Notes: generated by a model from the letters alone, not told the origin. DNA of 64,000 nucleotides from Doris montereyensis (GCA_037039925.1 JAXRKP010001469.1:1-64000); one strand, 5' to 3'. Positions 30,200 to 45,182 are shown, numbered from the stretch's first letter. Made by a program: numbers and translations.

Positions 30200-30632
30200 A
30201 TTGTGTCATTGTTTTTTTTCTCCAAAAATGGACTACTGCAACACCCTTCTTTTTGGTCTTCCTTCTCAAAGGCTGAGAAAGCTACAGAGAATTCAAAAGC
30301 TCGCTGCCAAAATTGTTTTCAAAAATAAAAATCTGATCACGTCTCACCACTTCTCCAATCCATCCACTGGCTTCCCGGGAAGCACAGAATTACCACATTG
30401 ACATAAAAATGCCTCACTGGTTCTGCACCTAAGTACCTAACTGAACTTTTACGTAAAAAGGCGACGCTCCTCCAATGACTGAGCGAGCTTTTGAATTCTC
30501 TGCCCCAAAAGTTTGGAACAGTCTGCCTCGGGAGACACAATCGAAGGAAACCCTTAAGTGCTCCAAAAGTCTTTGAAACACCACCTATTTTTTAATGCAT
30601 ACCCACCAAACTAATTGTACATGCATTCAGAG
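30200..30632 (+). mobile_element. LINE C-terminal relic (CR1/L2/Rex-like)
   Basis: MDYCNTLLFGLPSQRLRKLQ and RIQKLAAKIVFKNKN appear at 30225-30330, and ERAFEFSAPKVWNSLPRETQ at 30482-30540. These are the standard C-terminal phrases of such elements. It is followed by the composite repeat and then by a typical LINE/SINE tail at 31590-31840, so the composite repeat may have been inserted into this element's 3' end. Confidence 0.85.
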
Positions 30633-31580
<948 letters not shown>

Positions 31581-31589
31581 GTTAATAAA

Positions 31590-31845
31590 TAGCTTAAGTT
31601 GTATACATGAGATGTAATTATTTTTATTTTTGTACTTCACCCCTCTTGTAATTGTATTTAAATTATTTTATTTCCGTTTGCATTACACAATTTTGTAATT
31701 TTCTTGTATTGAAATCAGATTTTATTTCATTGACATTCTTTATGTGTTGTCTGTTCTATGACATGTCAATGTAAAGCGCTCAGATGTTGATCTAATATAT
31801 GATGATGAGCGCTATAGAAATATATTTTATTATTATGGGCCTACA
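31590..31845 (+). repeat. LINE/SINE 3' tail
   Basis: Ends with TAAAGCGCTCAGATGTTGAT, then GATGAGCGCTATAGAAATAT and TTTTATTATTAT, a common tail of L2/CR1-like elements and their SINEs. A minus-strand copy of the same tail lies at 45940-46025. Confidence 0.75.
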
Positions 31846-32039
31846 TGTATTTCTATGATTAAGAGAGCTTTGAAAGATTATAATCAGTACTTACATACAA
31901 TTTTGTGTGTGTTTTTGTTGGAAGAATTGTTTACCTTTTCTGTTATAAGGTTCCTGTGTGTTTTCCGGCCTTCTCTTTGTGTTTTAGCTTTTATATGCAG
32001 GGAATTGCTTTCTAATCAGGTCAGAATTGCTGTCTCTCC

Positions 32040-32305
<266 letters not shown>

Positions 32306-32394
32306 ATAGAGCTGGATCTAGAACTCGCTGTTTTCCTCTTTTTATTCCTTTCCCCTTTGGTTCCACCATACCTTCATTTACCATTCTTTGATAT

Positions 32395-32500
32395 GTCTTC
32401 ACTCCACCATCTTTTCATCTCCTTTTCTGTTTTTCCATCTAACATTATCGCCACGATAGACATGGTTCATTTCAAACGAACAAACAAACAAACTGAATCA
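32395..32500 (+). repeat. SINE 3' end with (AAAC)n tail
   Basis: ATCGCCACGATAGACATGGT, TTCATTTCAAACGAACAAAC and a run of CAAA. The same end recurs at 46665-46715, 46745-46795 and 54660-54715 with GAAA or AAAC tails. Confidence 0.65.
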
Positions 32501-32839
32501 TACTGTGGGTGGGGACTTTACTCGTTTCGTTTTCTGTCTGACGAAGGGTTATGTCACGTGTTTGCTCTTTCATTCTTAATAGAATTGTCACTTACAGACG
32601 TTTCTCACTTTTGACACTGTTTTGGTGCAATAACTTGGAATACAATATACATATAGTGAAAATAACAAATCTAGGCCTGTGCTTTTCGCCCATTCATTGG
32701 ATTCATGTCAGTTTGACATCACTTTAGACATCCTGAAATACGCAGACAACTATAACCGATACACCATGTGTAAACACGACAACATGGGCAGCCAGTTGAA
32801 ATGAAAGTTAGCTCAGTAGCACATGTTGCACGCCGGCCT

Positions 32840-33005
32840 GGACATAAAGTTAGATCTAGATTCTATAATATTAAAAAAATTACTAGAGGTAGATTTTGGT
32901 TCTATTTTGACTATGTTATTCAATGCTCTTAGATTATATTTAGATCTAGGTTCTAGATCAGACGAAACACTAAAATCTAGACATCTAGATCTAGATCTAG
33001 ATATC
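32840..33005. repeat. Cluster of AGATCT/TCTAGA palindromes
   Basis: At least eight overlapping TCTAGA or AGATCT hexamers in 165 bases, ending in a tandem GATCTAGATCTAGAT. Similar clusters lie at 6093-6135, 28855-28885 and 34003-34022. Confidence 0.8.
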
Positions 33006-33289
33006 TAGTACAAGGTTTAATTAATTTAAAAACACTGAAAGAAAAAAAGGGCCAGATTTGAGTTTGAGTACAATACTATTATTACTGATACTGTACACTC
33101 CACTGTAACTTGTAGTGTGTAGAGTCTAGTATGACAGGTCAGTGGTATTTACAATTTATAGTGGGTTCTGCCTGAGACAACAAACAAATAGAGACCTTTT
33201 TTAGCTGGACAGTCTCACTTGCTCGGGGTTCAGGTGGGCACTGCCAAGCGGCTTGAAGTGTGGCTAGATCTAGCTGTGCCTTTTTCTGT

Positions 33290-33620
33290 TTGTGGTGTCA
33301 GTGGCCGAGTGCTTAGGATGCCAGACTTGGGATCATGATGAGGTCTCAGGTTCATATCCTAGTAAAACTAAGATAGATCTAATGTTGTGTTCCTATTGGG
33401 AAGGAAATTTAACATGCATTGTCATTGTCTCCACTTGAGCTAGATTTAGGTGCAAATGGGTACAAGCTAAGCACTAGCTTGGAAATAAAAATCTATATCA
33501 CACTAGACTAGCGTCCTATCCAATAGAAGGTAATTATATCATTTCAGGTTCCACTTCATGCTACACTAAATTGGGACACACGCTCATCCTGCTTAAATAT
33601 CGGCCATAATATATAATGGC
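33290..33620 (+). repeat. tRNA-Leu/Ser-like SINE, best-preserved head
   Basis: The A-box region reads TGGCCGAGTGCTTAGGATGC (33302-33321) and the B box GGTTCATATCC (33349-33359), with the spacing of a class II tRNA (Leu or Ser type). The body matches the copies at 603-860 and 10998-11222. Confidence 0.85.
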
Positions 33621-34250
33621 ATTGAAGGAAATCGCTCCAGATAGAGAGAAATGTGGCATTGCTGAATTGAATTTTTATCATAATGATAATAATATTATTT
33701 CTTCATCCAAAGAAGGAAATTACATTCTGTTCCTCATGAAAAAGTTTAAAAATCATAATACTTAGATCTAAGCTATTCATCATTAAAATTGCTAATAATC
33801 TAAACATTAATTTAATAAGAGTATTAGTATGACAAATACATCACAGAAATGGGTAAGATATACAACCTCATTCCCTCCTTCAGCAATTGTACATAATATT
33901 GAGATATGATATAATATGATAGTTGTAGGTCTACATATGGGCAACTTTTGATGTAAGATTGAGGATAAACTTAAATCTGATCTCCAGCCTTAATAATGAT
34001 TTGATCTAGATCTAGATCTAGAAATATTTAATCCATCATAAACATTGACATAAAATTCTCTGTGCAACTAGATCTATGTCAGTTGTTGTGAAGAAAAATA
34101 AACTTTTACGGTGACTGAGACTCGATGGTTTACCCTGTAACCACTGTAGGCTACTCAGGAGGGAATGTCATTTCTCTGCAAGTGACTGACTTAACTCATC
34201 AGGGTTCACATTTGGTAAATAGTAATCATCATCTCATCCAGCTTGCTGTC
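33621..34250. other. Gene-free stretch
   Basis: AT-rich sequence with no supported gene. A triple AGATCT run is at 34003-34022. Confidence 0.55.
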
Positions 34251-35830
34251 AGGCATATATGTATTGAAGCGTTCCTTCCAAATTATTAATATTGAGAACT
34301 GAATCTACACTCTTTTTCTTCATTTTTGAGGATGCCTTTGCGATTGAATCCATAAATGTGATATCAAAAGAGGACTTAGGATACAGTCTTGTCTTACTCC
34401 TATTATATCTTCAGCTGTCTACTCTGGATTACTTGTTACTCTTACTAATTGATCTGTACTCCTTGTTTCATATGTTCTGGAGGGATTATGTAATTGTTGA
34501 AAATACTTTCTCCACGTTTCCATGATTTCGCTGTCTCCTTTCATTCTTTCTTCTTTTTCATTCTTAATTTGTCATATTGGGCATGCTTGGTCTTTCTCAT
34601 GCTCTTCGTTGCTTCCCAGGACAGCTTTTGATTTCCTTGATAGCTTCCTTTGAAGTCTTTGTCCAAACTCTTCCCGTTTTGTTTTCTTAACTTCCTCTTT
34701 GGCAATAGTTCTTTTACTCACGTAATCTATCCTATCCTCTGGTCTCTTTGTTTGCAAGTATTTCTTCTAGGCATCCTTCTTTTCTTTGATCTTAGTCTTG
34801 ACATTCTCATTCCACCATGCTGTTGTTTTCCTATCTCCTTTAATTTGTTCCCTACCACAGACCTCTTCAATACAACTGAGGAGTGTTTCTTTATATATAT
34901 TTGCCACTTTTCTTCTATTGTGCTTTCCTTCAGATCCATATGTGTTTCACTGATAGATCTTTTTATCCTGGATTTGTACATCTGTTTTACTATTGGTTTA
35001 TTTAGTTCTTCTATTTTGAGTTTAGTAGCTTTCTTCTCTTTCCTTTTCTGTTTGTTTTCTTCAGTTAATAATCTCATTTTGGCTTTGGCTATCACTAGGT
35101 GCTGATCACTAAATATTTCAGCTCCTCAGTTTACTCTAGCATCCATTGTACTGTAAAAAAGTGAGCTGCTAACTATTATGTAGTCTATCATTGACTTTTC
35201 ATATCTGTCTTCATTTACTCTTGTATATTTGTGGATATCTTTATGAGGAAAAAATGTATTAGCTGTTTTCATGTCATTCTTTAGGCAAAAATCTATTAGT
35301 CTCTCCATTTGGAGAAGTTGTTGTCTCTCCTTCTTTACCTATTACTCCTCTTGACGTTTCTACATTGTTGCCTACTCTAGCGTTTAAATCTCCTAAAATC
35401 ATTAATTCCTGTTTGGGTTTGAGATTCTCTGCAGCTATTTGTACATCATTTTCGAAAATATCTTTTTCTTTTTTTTGTGGCATCTTCGTTTGGTCCATAA
35501 GCTATTAATAATTTAGTTTCTCTTTCTTTTAGTTTAATATTTACCTCTAATAGCTGTGGGCTTAAAAATTTACAACTTTCTAGTAGCATTTCTTGCCTTT
35601 GATGCATTAGGAGGCCTACTGCTGCTCTAGCTCTATCTTTGACATCTACTCCTGAGAAGATTAAAGTATGGTTTGGTCCTACATTTTCTATTCCTGGTCC
35701 TTTTTTCTTTGTTTCTGTAATAGCCAAAATGTCTACTTTGCATTTTTCCATTTCTTCAGCCAATTCTAACTCCTTTCCATTAATTGCCCTAACATTCCAT
35801 GTTTCAAAAATCACAGTCCGTGTTCTTTTC
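34250..35830 (-). mobile_element. LINE relic with AP-endonuclease and remnant RT, minus strand
   Basis: Read from 35830 down: FETWNVRAINGKELELAEEM and ILAITETKKKGPG (endonuclease start, catalytic E in TETK), then MILGDLNARVGN (catalytic D and N) near 35400, SMIDYIIVSS near 35185, a lysine-rich linker (35095-34727), and GVRQDCILSPLL at about 34405-34371, a fossil of the RT 'GVRQGCxLSPxLF' motif. The central RT (200 or more residues before GVRQ) is missing, so the copy has an internal deletion as well as frameshifts. Confidence 0.88.
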
Positions 35831-35894
35831 CAGAGTCGTCTTCAAAAGTTCAAGCAGGGTATATCATTGTATATATTACTTTGAATCATGTTGT

Positions 35895-36230
35895 TTTGAA
35901 TAAGCAGGGTATTAGCCTACAGTACCCTGGGTAGATGGTGAGGCTGCCACCTTGAGGCCCTGTACCAGGCCTTGTTATTTTCTGTCAGGGTTAACTCCCT
36001 TAGCCTTTGGTCAGCCAAGAGCGGCTCGCAAGGCAGCAGGTTGTTTTCTTTCGGGGTTAATTCCCTTAGCCTTTGGTCAGCCAAGACCGGCCTGCAAGGC
36101 AGCAGGAGACTCGTGGAGGGCGGGATCATCTACTCCCCGTACAGGCGCTTACCTGTCCACTGCCCGGTTCCCAAAGAACATGACATCAAACCTAGCATCG
36201 CTAGACTTTGATCTTAGGACCCCATGATCT
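35895..36230 (-). repeat. Likely 5' leader of the LINE, with tandem 70-base duplication
   Basis: A unit containing TTAACTCCCTTAGCCTTTGG, TCAGCCAAGAGCGG and CAAGGCAGCAGG occurs at about 35970-36036 and again at 36040-36106. It directly precedes the endonuclease region on the minus strand, so it is probably part of that element. Confidence 0.6.
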
Positions 36231-36366
36231 CAACCTAACCACTAGAGGCCACCTACACCACATCCACGTACTTTAGCACTGAAATGTCCTTTACGATTAC
36301 TCTTAACCTATTTTAAGTTATTTAATCTAAGTCTAGTTTTTGCTTACCTTTATTTGCTTTTAACAG

Positions 36367-36405
36367 ATTCTTGGTGTACTAGATATCCCATAAAGTCACA
36401 ACAAA
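36367..36405 (+). promoter_or_regulatory. HEATR1 5' leader end
   Basis: A good acceptor (GCTTTTAACAG ending 36366) precedes the leader, so a non-coding first exon may lie farther left. The start context ACAAAATGA has A at -3. Confidence 0.5.
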
Positions 36406-39400
36406 ATGACGACGTCACTTGCAGCACAGCTGAAAAGGCTTGCTGTACCTGATGTTCAAATATCCTTGGCTCCGACTTCAAGCAAGCATCTTTCCTGTAT
36501 GATGACTTAGAGGCGGCTAAATACGATCGGGACCATTTTTACAACATAGGTATGAATGTGTTTAAATTAGCCCTATGAGCGGCTTGAAAGAAGTTCATTT
36601 CCCTTATGCTTTGAGCGAATATTCCATTAAAATGTATCCAGGTGTCTGAAATGATAATCATCCTAGTAAGAGCATCATACAAAGCCTTGTCTTTCTAACA
36701 AGTTTTTGACTAAATAAAAACTATAAATAGTAAGTTCTCTTTTGGTTTTGCTTGATGTCCACATTTTTTAGATAATTTTTAAGTACCGGTATGCTATCTT
36801 TGTAAATTTTAATAAAAGAGATCTCATACAATATTTCTTTACTCAGTTACATTTTGAGATAAATACTTATAATTTCAGTATTTGTATTATAATGTAACTC
36901 AAACATCTAATATATTTATGATGCATTTTGCAACTGTTATTTAAATGTGCTGGGTTTAGGTGTATGTAAATATACATTTTTAATATTTTTGTAAGAAATT
37001 TGAGAAAATAGAAATAATGTTAAATTTTGCATTATTAATTTTGTTTATAAAATGTATAATTCAATCAACAGGTGTAAATGGGCTTCAGCAGCTAATTGCT
37101 AAAGATGAAAGGTTTTCTGAATTTGAAGACAGCTTATTTAGTCCATCTTCACGATCAATACAGCGTACCGTTCAGACAACAGAAGCGAATAAACAACTTG
37201 ATGCCCAAATAAATAAATTTTTGCTTGAAGTGTCACCATACATGCAGCTGAGAGAGGCTCACAAAGCCATTGAATGGCTTGTAAATAGGTACAGTAAAAC
37301 TCTTTGTCTGTCTTTTTTAGATATTTCTTTACGTTTAACTATTACTTTTAAGTCGATTGTTCCCTTTGATTTTTTATCTTTCTATCATTATTATTGCTAC
37401 TTTGTACATGTTTTGGACCAACTCTAGGAGTATTAGATAATGTTTCTTGATATAAGATGTTTTCAAAATGCACCTTTATTCACTGTGATCACAATCCTTC
37501 TACCATGCTTTTTTCCCTGATAAGATTCAACGTTCACCTTCGAAATGTGGATGCCTTCATGATGTGTGTGCTTCCATTTCATGATCAGGAGCCATTCATC
37601 ATGGCTCTAAGACTTCTTAAGATGAACACCAAAGAATGTGCCACCTGGAAGTGGCTGGAATCCATTAAAGTGAGCCGTTTGCCTTCTTTTCTTTTAAGGA
37701 AACGGACAAGGATGTTTTTATTTCATCCTCTTCTTTTTTTTTAATGGGACGTAAGAAATTATAGCATATCTTATCTCTTGCTTTTTTTTTATAAACATGG
37801 GTGCTTTTATGTACAGGAAGGCATTTAAATTCATTCCTAATTGTCCTCCCGTAGCTGCCAACTAGTACATTTAAAACATACTAAGTACTTTCCTTGGCTT
37901 GGAATACGTAAGTATATGTTTACCTTGAAAAGTACGTATTTGAGGGTTAACTGTATCTTATTTTAAGAATCCCTTGATTTTGGTCATTATTTATGTAATT
38001 GAAAGCTTGATATCTGAGCAAAAGCATCTCATTGTCTCATTTTTTAAACCTCACATTCCATGTTATGAAATGGAAGTATACAGTGTGATGTGAAATTGAA
38101 ATTATATTTATGAGTTTTAGCCATAGTTTCTGTTGCTTCAGAGTGTTTTCCCCTCTCTTTTTCGATAGAATGCAGATACCTTTTTGCCTAAACAAACGCT
38201 GATAACCCATTGCCGTTCATTTAATGGTTTTCTTGGATTTATGTGTACCATGCTATCACGGCACATAGAGGTAAGTCATCTAAAGTCTCTTTGTAATAGG
38301 AAATCTATAAAGATACATTTCATCAAATAAATATTACAGAGAAACATTGTATATGGATCATTCTGTGAAAATGGTCGCCAAAATTGGGCATTAAGGTAGA
38401 AAACATAAAGTTTATTAATTTTAAGATAAATCGGATACAAAGATAATAAAATCATAACGAATGAAAAGAAGACGAATCCGTCTCATGATGATTCATAATT
38501 ATGCGAGCCACCAAGCACTGTCATTAGTTGTTCCAATTGAAAGATTTTAAGACTCCAAATCAAATATCTGGCACTGATATATCTAAAGAAAATTAGTAAC
38601 GATGAGAATGATTATCTTAAACAGCAGCATTTCTTCCCTCATTTGTTTTGTTTATTTAATTTTTGCTCTTGTGACCAGTCATACACATCCTGTCACACCT
38701 TTTCCCAAGAGTGGACGCCTTGAAGATAATATGTAAAAAAATTAAGGCAAAGGTACAAGTTGGTTGAGTAATGAATTTTGCGACAATGACACCTATCGAT
38801 AATTGTCTACTTGTACCTCTTTAATATTTCGATGGTGCATTATTACACTTGTAAAAGCCAGCAGCCTTTCTGTCCATGGTATTTCACATACATTTGTGAT
38901 GGCAGGCTCTGTTAAACACACATATGAATGTAAATGTCACTTTGTTTGTCTATTCCCATTTTTTTAGTTTCATCAAGTATCAGTATTATACATCAAGCGT
39001 ATATTGCACATGTCTGCATTTATCAAATCTATCATCTCTCCAAAACGTGGTGAATTGGGAAAATGTGTTTACACACAGTTTTCATGTCATATACTAGTGG
39101 TGACCGTTGTCAAAGAATGACCCATAAGTGTGTTGATAGTTGAGAGATATTATTCTCTTCATTTACCCTTATTTTTATATATTTTTGTTTGGCAAGAAGG
39201 AATTTTATTTTCTCCATCACTTGCTAAAGCTGATAATTAAGTTTATTGTGCTCTCATCCAAGTTGATTTGAGATTTATATTAAGAGACATTATTACGATA
39301 AAGCTAGATTTTTTTTGTCAAAGAATCTTTTTTCTTTAAATTTGTCTTTTTAAAATTTTCCTTTTTGTTATAACCTTTAAAAGATTTTTGTTTTCCATTT

Positions 39401-40418
39401 ATATTTATTTTGACTAGGAAAACACAGATGAGAATGGACAACCGGCTGCTAAATGCCTGGCGAAAGTCATATCATTTTTCACGCAGATTGTTATTGGTGT
39501 CATTTTAGAGGCACTCCCTCTGAGCAGATCATTTCTGTTTTGATTCCAACTCTCAGTGCCGGCCTGAAGGCCATAGATTTTACAGATTACATCATGTCTT
39601 CATACATGATACTGAGTCACCTGTTGGTCTCAAGTGATTTGGCTCAGCCTCTTTTAGAGTCCTTACTCAATGTCCTTTGCAAGGTGAGTTTCTTGTGCGA
39701 GAAATTTTAGAATTATACTGAATTGAAGTAACGGATATATTGTTTTAAGAATAATTTGATGAGGTGGGGGGAAATTGCCTATGTTAAGACACATAAAAAA
39801 ATTAATTGAAACCATATGTGATCTCACCGGGCAAATGGTTGGCAAGGAATAGGCGTGTTCTGCTTGTTTTTTTTTCGGTGCCTGGAACCACCTATAAAAT
39901 ATTGCATTACGTCGAGAAGGTACTATCTTAATTTCGGTCCTAATTTCTTAGCAATGTACCCATCAAATCGACTTGCCTTACCAAACACACACACACACAC
40001 CAGAGTTACAGTACTTTACACTACCCCTCCCCATCTATAGGACAAAATGGCCACGCCACGCAGTCTATGGTCGTTTCTCTCTCTCTCTCTTTTTATGAGA
40101 CCTGTGGTTCCCTTTCGCAAAGTGAAACAAGTGAGCTTAATTAACTGTACAAAAATATTCCCAGAATAAGGTCAAAGGTCGTGATATTATCTTCTTCAAT
40201 GAACAAATAACTAAAATTTTGGAGCCGGGCACCAATCTATCCTCCGACTGGTGTGATGAGGCGTGGCGCGCGCGCAGTCCCGCTGGTTGTTGAGTCCTAT
40301 TTTTATCCCAATTAAAATCATCAAGGTATGGAAGCTAGGTTCAGGTCGGCATGCTGATGCACAGCAATGCGTGTTGCGCTCTCTCTCTCTGTCTGTCTCT
40401 TCTGTATTTGTCTGTCTC

Positions 40419-40515
<97 letters not shown>

Positions 40516-43500
40516 CTCTCTCTCTTCTCTCTTTGTCTTTTTCTCTCTCTCTCTGTCTGTCTCTCTTTCTCAATCTCCCTCTCTTTCTCTCCATATTTCT
40601 CTCTCTCTCCCTCTTTCTATCGCACTCCCTCCCTCACTCTGTTCTTAAGTTCGCAGACTCTGCAAGCATAATTTGTCTTCAAACAGTAACGTAAATACAA
40701 ATACTCTTATGCTAATACTATTATGATTTATATCAGTTATCTAAAAGTATGATATTGGGACAGTATTCTATCGTGGCACCACCTGAGATATTGGTCATGC
40801 CACGCCTGTGGATACGGTAGAGTTTACGTCTTTCCTTTTCATTTGCCCCCCCCCGGAGACTATTGTAAATGGTGGAACAGGTCAATTTCAAACAAATTGA
40901 ACAAAATCTCGCTACTTTAAATATATTTTTTTATTGATTGTTTTTGGAACTTGATTTCAAAGTGCTAATAACCAATCTCTAATACTGTCTGATTACTTAC
41001 ATTACGTTAAGTATTTTCATTTCTCTTGTACAAATGCAAATTCAGTATGTCATTGAGTAATTTGTTTTGTTAATGAGTCATTATGGTGTTAAGTAGAGGA
41101 GATAAGAGAATGAATTCCATATTTGTGATTTAGAGTATTACTCTAGTCATATGGAGTAAATGTTTCAAGATTTTTTTTAATGTGCATACTCTTGTAACCA
41201 ACATATCTTTTTGATTTCATGCATTTTCATTACCAGAATCTTACTTCAAACATGTTGCCAAGTGCTTTGAATGTCGTTGTTCTCATGTTCCAAAAAACAA
41301 AACATCTCCAAAGTGTCCAAAAAGTAAGGAATGGTTTGAAAACATAGAAAAATATCTTCGCTTTCAAATGACAAGCATGTGTAAGAAGATAATTTTTAGG
41401 CTGCGGGTATGATACAGCGGAAATAGAGCTCTAGTGTTAATTATTAAATGAAAAATGCACTAGAATATAAATAAAGGAAAGCTGGCAAACAAACACTTTT
41501 GCACACATCTGTATTTTTACATGTTTCCTCGGTAAATCTTTAGTGTAGTTGTATTTTGGTTGGGTTTTTTTGTTGTTGTACAGCTTTTTTTTATTATTAT
41601 TTCACAGTTGTCAAGCCAGCAATAAGAAATATGAGAGTAATATGCTTTTTCTTTTGGACAGGGGTTGAAATTTATTTTCGTTTCAATGAATACATTGTAT
41701 TATTTTTCATTGACTCATTTCTCACTTTTGTGACAGAGCACTGAGGTATCTCATTCGTCAGCCGTTGTTTCCTAAAGCTATGATTGGCCTCAGTCGAGAG
41801 GTCAAGTTAGAGCCATTCACGACACCCTTCCTTGCAGCCTTGACTCACAAGGTCCTGAAAAATCCAGTTGAAGTTGTTACTAGTGACACCAATACTGAAG
41901 ATGAGGACATCACAGCACAGCCCCCAATGTCTGTTCTGTCATCCATATTGGAATCAGTGTCATTGGAAAATAAATCTGTGGTGACAGTTATCAGGTAGGA
42001 TAATAAAACTATATTAACATGCTTTTTTCTTTTTCTTTATTATGTGTGCAGGAGAGTGTAAGAATTGGCCCAGAGATAAAGCATTTTTGCTTTTGTTGTT
42101 TTCTAGTATATTTTGTTTTTTTTTGTGCTGCTTTTATATCTGGTTATTTCCTCTGCTTTGCATGTCTCATATTATTATACTTTAAGCAGAAGAGGTTGAA
42201 TTTGTCTCCTTTCTTTTTTCCAGCCCTCTGGGTTTGTTGAAATCATGTCCATTAAGTGCCTGTTACTGTTATGATGATTTTCTCAAGATGCCTACTTTAA
42301 ACGTCGTTACATTTGAATTTATCAGATTTATTTGATTTAAGTAAGGTAGACATATGATAAATGTTTATGAAATGAAATATAGCTAAAACTACATGTATAT
42401 TTTACTTAACAAAATTTAAAGAATTCTACTAGGCCTACCTATGAGTATCCATCTCCAGGAGGATTTTCATCTGGTTTTCAAGCATTTACCTATACAAAAG
42501 TTATTTACTTATTCACTTGTCACTTTTACGGCTTTTACTTGACATTTTCATTTGCCATTGGGGATTATTTCTAATTTTCCTGCCTTTGTCTCCTTTTCCG
42601 TGCATGTAGCTGGTAGGTCTTATGTCTTTTCAGTCGTTTTTTATAATTTGTTTTTGCATTCCCTGTATATAGATTGTGCCACATGGACCTGCTTGGCTGG
42701 AGATAAAATCGTGATACACTGTATTTTGTGCTAGTTAAGATTAAAGATGGCCGATATTGCCTTGACATTCTCCTTACATCCATCCCTTTCTTTTAGACTT
42801 CTTGTCACCTGGTTTGTCTCTAATGCTGAAAGCGATACAAACATGGAAGTTGATGATGAATATGCTATGGATGATGGGCCGTTCCGATTCTTTCGACTTC
42901 TGGAAAAAAGTAAGATTTGAAACACTTTTTTCTATACAATAACCTTATTTAGTTCTACTGTTCTCCCACCATCACCCCAATCCTTGATCAGTAGGAGACT
43001 AATGAGACATGTAATATAATGATTTAGTTTCTTTAGTATTGAGATCTCTTACGTACATTAAAAACAATGTTTTTAGTCTACCTTATTCTTTTACACTTAA
43101 TATTGTCTTTAATATAATCTTTTTAAAAATTTTCTTTCTACATTTAAATGTTTTTTCTCATTAGAGACATTTTTTGTCCTGAAAATTTATGAAATATAAA
43201 AATCAATGATGTTTTCAAGTATTACATGATTCTTTAAACTCAAAGATTTCCTGATCTGCTGGCTGCTACCTTGGTGAAGTTGTCTCAGGCTGATGACTCT
43301 GGACTGACAGAAAAAGTGGTGAAGGATTTGAAACTCAAGTCTGTGACTATGGCCCACCACAACCTCATCTCTGATCCAGAGACATCGTTGGTAGTGTGTC
43401 TTCATCATCATGATGTCAGTGTGAGGAAGAAAGCTGTAGAACAGATGCTTTTAGATGGAGAAAAGGTATGTCTACAATCTACATCAATGTTGGATGGTGG

Positions 43501-45094
43501 GATGTTCACTGCCTTTAACACATTAAAAAAAAATAATCTAGCATTCATCTGATTTCTTGAATTATATTGTAATTATGAGAAAGATGATTAAATGGTGAAA
43601 TGTTTGATGGCTTTATTAGAATTATTGCATTCAGTGCAGGCTTTGATATTCCATTTGAATTTCTTTTGACTCTCTTCCCTGCAATGTTGTGTTAGATCTT
43701 TATTTGTTATTACCATAGCCCCAGCTATGTTCAGTGATGTAGGTATAAAACAAACAACTTCTCAGGTATGTTGCATCTTTAACCAAATTTAAATATTAAT
43801 TTTATTATGTGACACAGTGATTTTCAGATATAAAAAACCAACAAACATGGTTTCTTTCATCTTTCGATTTGCTTTTCACATGTGACAAAATTTAGCATTT
43901 AACGTTTTGTCTTATTTAGATAATGATCATCGCTGTGTTCCTGCTATCTGCCCATGTATAAACATTATGCTTGTTCTCTATATCAGTTACAAAAACCCCC
44001 AAAAAGCACATGTGGCTACAAAGAGCTTTGATGTTGTTTGAGTTTACATTATTATTCTACGATGGCAATAATGAAACATGTTTAAATCTTTTTCTTTCCT
44101 TTATTTAAATTTGAAATGAGGTTCAAAGGAATAACATTGAGGGATTTTTAATGTGTAAATTCCCTGTCTTGTCCATTAAATAAACAAAACCTTGAAGAAA
44201 GAAGCATCTGAAGAATTCTTGAGTGGAGATAAATGTCATCAACTTTCAACATAGCAAATGAATAATATAGATACTTGTTCTCGTCTCAGATTCTTGGCAA
44301 AGAAGGTCTGCAGTCATCATTACTTTTACGACTTGAAGATCAAGATGCAGAGGTTGTTGACACCATTCTACAAAGCCCAGAGGTAAAATTTCATACTGCA
44401 TTTAAATCTGAATGCTGTTTGTTTTTGTGCTTTTGTTTTGTTTGTTGAGGTGTTTTTTTTTTTTGTAGTGTAAATATTTCAACATCTGTACCTTGTAGTA
44501 TTACACTCAAAAATTCAATGGTAGATAAATGGTGTTATCCCTGAGAGACTATATTTCTTCAAGGTTTTGAAATAGCAAAGTCTGTTTGTCTCTATTTCTC
44601 TGCCTGTCTTTCTGTTTCCATTTGTCTAACTCTGTTTTTTTGTTTTTGTCTCTCTGCCTGTCTCTTTTTTGTTTTCTCTGTCTATTTCTTCATCTCTATT
44701 TTTGTCTGTCTCTCTTCCTTTCTATCTATCTTTCTTGCTTACATATAGTGCATGGGGGTATCATCTATTTATTTGAAATAATGATTTGATTATTTTTCCT
44801 TATGCAGAAAGTCTGGGAGCTTTTTGAAGACAAGAAATTGCTGCTTGAAACCTTAATGAAGAAACTGTGTAGCCTGAAACACCAATCTCTGTAAGAACTT
44901 ATGTTGTTACTGTTCACTTGAAATGGACATTTAAATTTTGTGCTTCTGGTTAGCCCCTCTCCTTTCCATCTTTCGTCTGCTCTCTCGGGTGGGGGCAAAT
45001 TAATTAATTATTAAAGCAAGCAAAACATGCTGTCTGTCTCTCCCTTCCTCCCTCTCTGCCTGTCCATCTCTCTCTCTCTCTCTCTCTCTCTCCC

Positions 45095-45182
<88 letters not shown>

